NCBI GenBank assembly: GCA_019918135.1
Contig: WBZZ01005253.1
Coordinates: 36,904-100,903, forward strand
Length of the DNA stretch: 64,000 nt
Source: Paulinella micropora
Lineage: Eukaryota > Cercozoa > Imbricatea > Euglyphida > Paulinellidae
Direction: 5' to 3'
Shown: positions 59,021 through 64,000 of the stretch, in pieces
Layout of the letters: every line of letters starts with the position of its first letter
Numbering within the stretch: position 1 is the first letter of the stretch
Made by a program: the position numbers and the translations under genes
Notes under the pieces: model-generated
What the model was told of the DNA's origin: nothing
Databases searched by the model: none
What the model saw: only the letters and a program-made list of their open reading frames with translations

Positions 59021-62000
59021 AAGAGTCGAGGGACAATCACAAAGAGACCTTATATTTATGGTCCAACCATACACACGTTTTAGTTACCTGGTATGTTAGT
59101 GTATTGCGTGTGTAAAGAGCCAAGGGGCATAAGTTTGAAGTCAAGAGGCCAGGGGCACATCTGGTAGCCCAGAGCCCACTACATATCATTTTGTGATGAT
59201 GAAAGAGAGAGAGAGTGAGAGCACAGGTTGAGATAGACATAGGCAGAACAGTCATCATGGCTGGAAAAACATAAGCCAATTTCACCGTTTTTTACGGGAC
59301 ATTTTTCATGTGTTGAGCTGTGCTCATGGAGCTATGTTGGCCTCACTTGTTCTGTACGTGTGCTGGCGTGTCTGTGTGGTGTCAGTGCATTGTTCCTTTT
59401 GCTTCCCACTCTGTGTGCATTCAGTCTCAAGCTTTTGCTGAGGTGGGGGGGAGTGTTTGTTGAGAACATGACACACACATACCCATACCTAGCATCTGGC
59501 CATGGGTCGATGGTGACTGACTTTATTTCATTTGTTTATGCTCTCGTGAGTCTCTTGGTTATGACTTTAGTTGATGGCTGTCTATGCTTTCTCGGTGTGG
59601 AGTTGACTTTGAGACTTTCACCCCTTTCTTTCTGCTTTGGTGTGAGACTTGTTGTCGGTCTTTTGTGAGACGGCAGGGCTTTGATCTCTCATTCTTTTCC
59701 AGACTTTTAATTTCTCCTGGAGTTGTCGCTTTGGGCTGTTGGGCGGACATGCTTAGTGTTAATCATCTTTGGGTTTTTAGCTTTACGCTCTCTTCGACAT
59801 CATGGGCTGGATGTGCCGGTTTGAACATGTTTCCGAACTTTTGACTTCGGTCTTTCTTCGACGTTTTGGGTTGCGGCTTTGGGTCTTTGCGTGGGCAGCG
59901 TTTGGGCAAGGAGCTGGTGAGCTCATGGCGCTGCACCATCGGTGGTCTGTCTCTCCTGACAGACCCCAATGCCGTCAGTTTTTCTTTTCTTTTCTTCCTG
60001 CCCTCTTTCTCCTTGGGTTAGAAGATGACATGGAATTTGTTTTTTTACTTATTAATTGTTGTGACTGTGATGTGCGAGCACTGTCTTCTTATGGTCGGGC
60101 GAGAGTTGGTGGTTACCGCATGGGTTGGACCTGAGCTTCGCATGAAGGGGGAAAGCAACCTTGGTGTCGGCAGGAGCAACGTCTGCCGTCGGTTGGTTAG
60201 GCGTTTGGGCCTCGTTTTCTTTTCCTTCTTCACGTCCCTTTACTTTTCCCCTTATCCGTCTTTTGTTGGCTGGTTCGCTTTGAGGATAGCGGACCTGAGC
60301 TTGGTGTTGTTCACTCGTTGTTTGCCATGTGGGGGAGGAGCGGTAGGTTTGGTACCCTATCGCCCCTCTCCGTACCAACACATAGGTATCATAGGGAGTT
60401 AGTTGAGAACAGACACCTAACGTTGGACCTTTTGGGTAGGAAGGGGACACAGCACAGTTCTAGTCGTGGGACTTGGTGAGGACAGTTTCGTTTCAGTTTC
60501 TAACTTTGTTTACCAGTTCGGACTTTGGTAGATGTCAGGTCGGCTTTTCGTGTAGATATTTTCGGCCGCTTTTTTCTTTCTCTGAGACTCTCTCTTACTT
60601 CTCAGAGGCGGCGTACAGCCTTCAGGGTGGCTGCAGGTGTTGCAAGACAATTTTCTTTGTTTTGGCCTGGAGCGACAGAGTTGGTGGGTTTCGCCAGTTG
60701 CCGTATGGACTGCAGTAGCGCCCATCGGTGGGCGGATTGCAATGCTCCTGTTTCATTCTCTTCAGTGGTTATTTCGGTGGAGTTGTCGGCTGCGTGGCTA
60801 CGGCGCGGAGCAGCGGCGACGATGGCAAGGTTCAACGGTGGGTCTGTCTTCGTGACAAACCCGAAATCAGGCTGCCTCCCCTCCTACTCGTTCTTTGTAT
60901 TATTTGTCGGGTGATGAAATTCGCTCTTCAGTTTGCAGTTTTAGGCGAGGCACATGTTGCACCTGATGTACATGTTGTGGTGTGAGCCTCAGAATCGTGG
61001 GAGCTCCGCAGCGAGCGTCGGGGAGGATGGCGCCAGACACCGCTACTTTGTTTTGGTTCGTCTGCGGTGGTTTCCGTCTGGGTCGTTTTCAACAGGCGGT
61101 GGTGGCCCCGGTTGTGGGGCATGGTGGACGTTCTTGCTTGCGACGTTTGGTTCAGAGCTGTTGGTGGCAGGAGCCACAGTGAAATGGTTGGAGTCGCTTT
61201 CGGCGGCGGTTGTTTCCCCTCATTCAAGAAGGAGGGATGAAAGAACACGGACATCTGGCTTTCGGGCTTCGGCAGGTTGACTGGATCGGTTGTGTTACTT
61301 CGGCAGTTGTGTTCTTTGGAATCGGTTTGTGCGGCAGCGTGGAGCCGCGGGTGGAGCGGGTTACGGCGTTGCCGCTAGTTAGACCAGATCTTTGGTGGTT
61401 GGCCCTTTAAGTGATCTGACTTGGTGCTCGGTGTGGACCCTGCTCTGGACTTAATTTGCTTACGGTTGTTGAGTGTCTCTGCAATGGTGCAGTTGGAGGT
61501 TTGCAGTCTTTCGCCGTCGTTTCGGTGGGGGAGGCCATTCGTTCCGGGGATGTGGAACCTTTTCTGCTTGGTGATGGGCGGAGCGCGACGGACGTCTTTC
61601 TTCTCCCTCCATCAGGGGGGTGGTTGCTTATGTTTCCATTTGGAGTGTCAGCAGAGGGGAAGGGCATCATGATTTCAGATGAGCCCATGTTTTTTTTTTG
61701 GTGGTGTTGCCGGTCGGCCGGATGACATTGTTCTGGATCAGTTGGCCGAGGCAAAAAGGCGTATGTTTGTCGGTAGTGGTGGCCGATGTAGGCCAGGAGT
61801 TGGTCGTTTAACTTATGACCTAGCAGTGTGTCGCGCGCCGGGTAGGCGCGGGAGGACGGTGGAACTTCGCTGTTGGCCTCATGTTGCTACGGCGGTACGC
61901 GCCACACTTGGCAGATGGCGGCGCGGTGGCGAGCTCTTTGGATGCTAAGGTTCGGGAGTGAACATTGGCGTTGAATCATCGAGCCGGGCGGCGGGGCAGG

Positions 62001-62894
62001 GGGAGTTCCCTGTAAGGCTGGACGATGGGTCGCTCTCCGGGGCGGGTCACGCGTCAAATTTGTGGACGACGATTTCAACTTGATTACATTTATTTTGATT
62101 GCTCTTTTAGTCGGACCTCAGGGCAGTGTCTTTTGCCCGTGCCCTAATTTACCGTTGATTGGCAGAGTTTTATGTGTGTGAGCGTATATTCCCCTTTATT
62201 TCATATGATTGTTGGTTTACATACATATGCATGGCGCCATTGATTTTCTTTTACCTGTTGTGTTACATGCGGTGATGTTGAGGTTATCTACTCTTATCAT
62301 AAGTTGCTGTATTACGTAATTAACTTTCGACTTTATCTGTCGCTTTGTGCGTGGCTTAAGGTTAAGCAAGTGGATAATAACTGCGTGCATATACATCTGG
62401 TAATTGTTAATGCTTTGTCGTACATTTTGTGTTTGTCGTTTGAAGCGAAGTTAGGTTCTGCAATGTTTGTTGTCCATTCAATGGGTGCGTTGATGTATGT
62501 GGATCATATTTGACTTGATTGTCTGATATGCTTTGTTGATGTATCCGGACAGCCTATCGCCGGGGGCGATTCAGGAGAGTATGGGATTTCTGATATGGCT
62601 TGAATGTTTCTTCTGGTCAGACCTAACAACATTTTTGCTGTTATTAAGTAGTAATTTGTTCATCAGACTGAGTACAGGGTGAGACTTGTGTGTTGGGTAG
62701 TGTTGCATTGGGATGGGGATAGTTTTGCTCTTTATTTCTCCTCATGCGTCGGGCAGCGTCTTTGCTGAGATGTCCTAGGCCCTAATTAAGGGGGAGCATT
62801 GGGAAAGGTAATTAGATCCTAGTCCACTACAGCATAACCGTATAGTCACGGTAGCTTCACTCTCCTAAGTACTTAATAACTAGTAATTAATCCT
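59021..62894. repeat. 3.87-kb tandem unit, copy 2
   Basis: Nearly identical to copy 1 over its full length. Differences are few substitutions (CCTGTACGTG/TCTGTACGTG, GGGTGGATG/GGGTCGATG, ACATCATAAC/ACAGCATAAC, AATCGG/AGTCGG) and one-base indels, mostly in homopolymers. Recent duplication, a longer array cut short, or an assembly duplication are all possible. Confidence 0.85.
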
Positions 62895-64000
62895 GTATTA
62901 CCATATTTTCTAGTATGGTGGCGTATTGCCTGAAGCAACGTGAAGTTATGTTCATATATTACCAATTTGATGAGGTTGACCGGGCTTCCTTTTTAGTTCT
63001 TTTGAATCCGAGGCTCAGTGTGACTCAGTAAAATGGTGATAGACCACTTGGATCCCGGAGCCTCCGGTTAACAGGCTAGTTTCCCTACCCGGACCTTCAT
63101 TTTCCCCAGGCGAGAGGGAATCTATTGTAATGGGCCGAGGACCGACCCATCACACAAGGGAATGACACTCAGGCTCAATATTTAATAATACTATGATAAA
63201 CATCTATCCGACCTAACGACATGAAGAATGAGGAATACCTAACGCCGGTAGAAGAGACTTCGTACTCTCCAAGCCAAGGATAACAGTGGCAGACAGACCG
63301 GAACATACAGTGATAGTACTACTATGTGACAATGCGATGATGAGCCATCAGTTATATACAGGGTGGGCTGCCACCGGCATAATGATGTTCTTAATAAGAG
63401 TTGAACGTTGTATCTGCCAACTTACTTGACTACTAGGAAGAGTTGTATACAAACAGTCACTGTGACAGGTGAGCACGGTCACTCGTGGTCAGGTAAACTT
63501 GACCATTGTAGGTAGTAATAAATATACTATGCAGGATAACTCAGTGACTATTTCTAGGAAACTTGAAATTAAAATATCCCTCCTCAGGCTCATCATCATA
63601 TTAATATCTTAAGCCGTATACATGCGAGATTAGTAACATAAGGTAGCTGGGGCAGTTATTAGTAAATAGGGGACCGTAGCAAATTGACAACTTGATTTAT
63701 GATAAGTTAATAATTTATTTAGTCATACCCGGGCCTGGGCCCACCCAAATGAAAATTACATATTTTACCTATATGAATCTAAGTGTCACGTATATTAATA
63801 TCGGTAAATTCAAAACTTTCAAAAAAGTTGCGACCGGGTTTAGGGGTTGTGACGCTTAGTGACGTATTGATTATCCTATCTCTAATAAAATTATCCTATC
63901 TCTAATGTACTATGATATTAATATATAAAGTAAAGTCCGACACTCTCGTCTTGTGGTGAGAGGCAGCTGTTTTGACAGTGATTGTCCGAGCCAAGGTTTT
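62895..64000. other. AT-rich right end, no gene seen
   Basis: AT-rich unique-looking sequence with an 18-bp duplication (ATTATCCTATCTCTAATA-type, 63868-63903). No reading frame of note, no RNA gene recognised. Confidence 0.5.

Noticed and set aside
55151-62894. LTR retrotransposon pair sharing LTRs
   Set aside because: A polypurine-like tract is present, but the sequence before copy 1 does not match the end of either copy, as shared LTRs would require, and no pol-like frame exists.

Overview
The left ~54 kb is gene-dense and GC-rich, with mostly single-exon genes on both strands and short spacers full of poly-G/poly-C tracts. It looks like a large double-stranded DNA virus of the Nucleocytoviricota type, or an endogenous copy of one in a eukaryotic chromosome. 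The supporting genes are an SF3 (D5-like) helicase, a separate PrimPol-type primase with a UL52-like zinc motif, an RPB10-like RNA polymerase subunit, an SNF2-type helicase, two protein-kinase-fold proteins, and a group of ubiquitin-pathway genes: a USP deubiquitinase, an RBR-like E3, F-box/LRR proteins and a BTB (KCTD-like) protein. I cannot name the species or virus family, and no capsid, ATPase or DNA polymerase gene is visible here.

Layout. 1-14 kb: SF3 helicase, a coiled-coil protein, a dynamin-like GTPase, a BTB protein, an unknown protein, a short F-box protein, an LRR protein and a secreted BspA-like protein. 14.51-19.53 kb: a complete 5.0-kb DNA transposon with ~335-bp terminal inverted repeats, a TTAT target duplication, a spliced DUF7869-like gene and nested (ATT)n-tailed, tRNA-derived SINE-like insertions. 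19.5-31.2 kb: a second BspA-like protein with a huge T-P/S repeat, a coiled-coil protein, a zinc-ribbon protein, a membrane protein, an F-box/LRR protein and unknown proteins. 31.6-43.5 kb: unknown, possibly structural proteins, the primase with RPB10 tail to tail, and the coiled-coil/RBR gene. 43.7-54 kb: SNF2-type helicase, pseudokinase-like protein, membrane protein, USP, kinase and small proteins.

From ~54 kb to the end the sequence changes character. It has minisatellites, no credible genes, a G+T-rich strand bias, and a 3.87-kb unit present twice in tandem at about 99% identity. This is what host-type repetitive DNA next to an inserted virus would look like, but a non-coding viral end region is also possible.

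Many genes are split by single-base frameshifts, very often in G, C or A runs. Reading continues convincingly in the next frame, so these are either homopolymer errors in the assembly or early decay of an endogenous copy. One break, in the USP gene, is better explained by an 85-nt spliceosomal intron.

Functionally, the helicase, primase, SNF2 protein and RPB10 suggest at least partly autonomous replication and transcription. The ubiquitin genes and kinases suggest extensive manipulation of the host cell. The BspA-like proteins would be secreted or at a surface.
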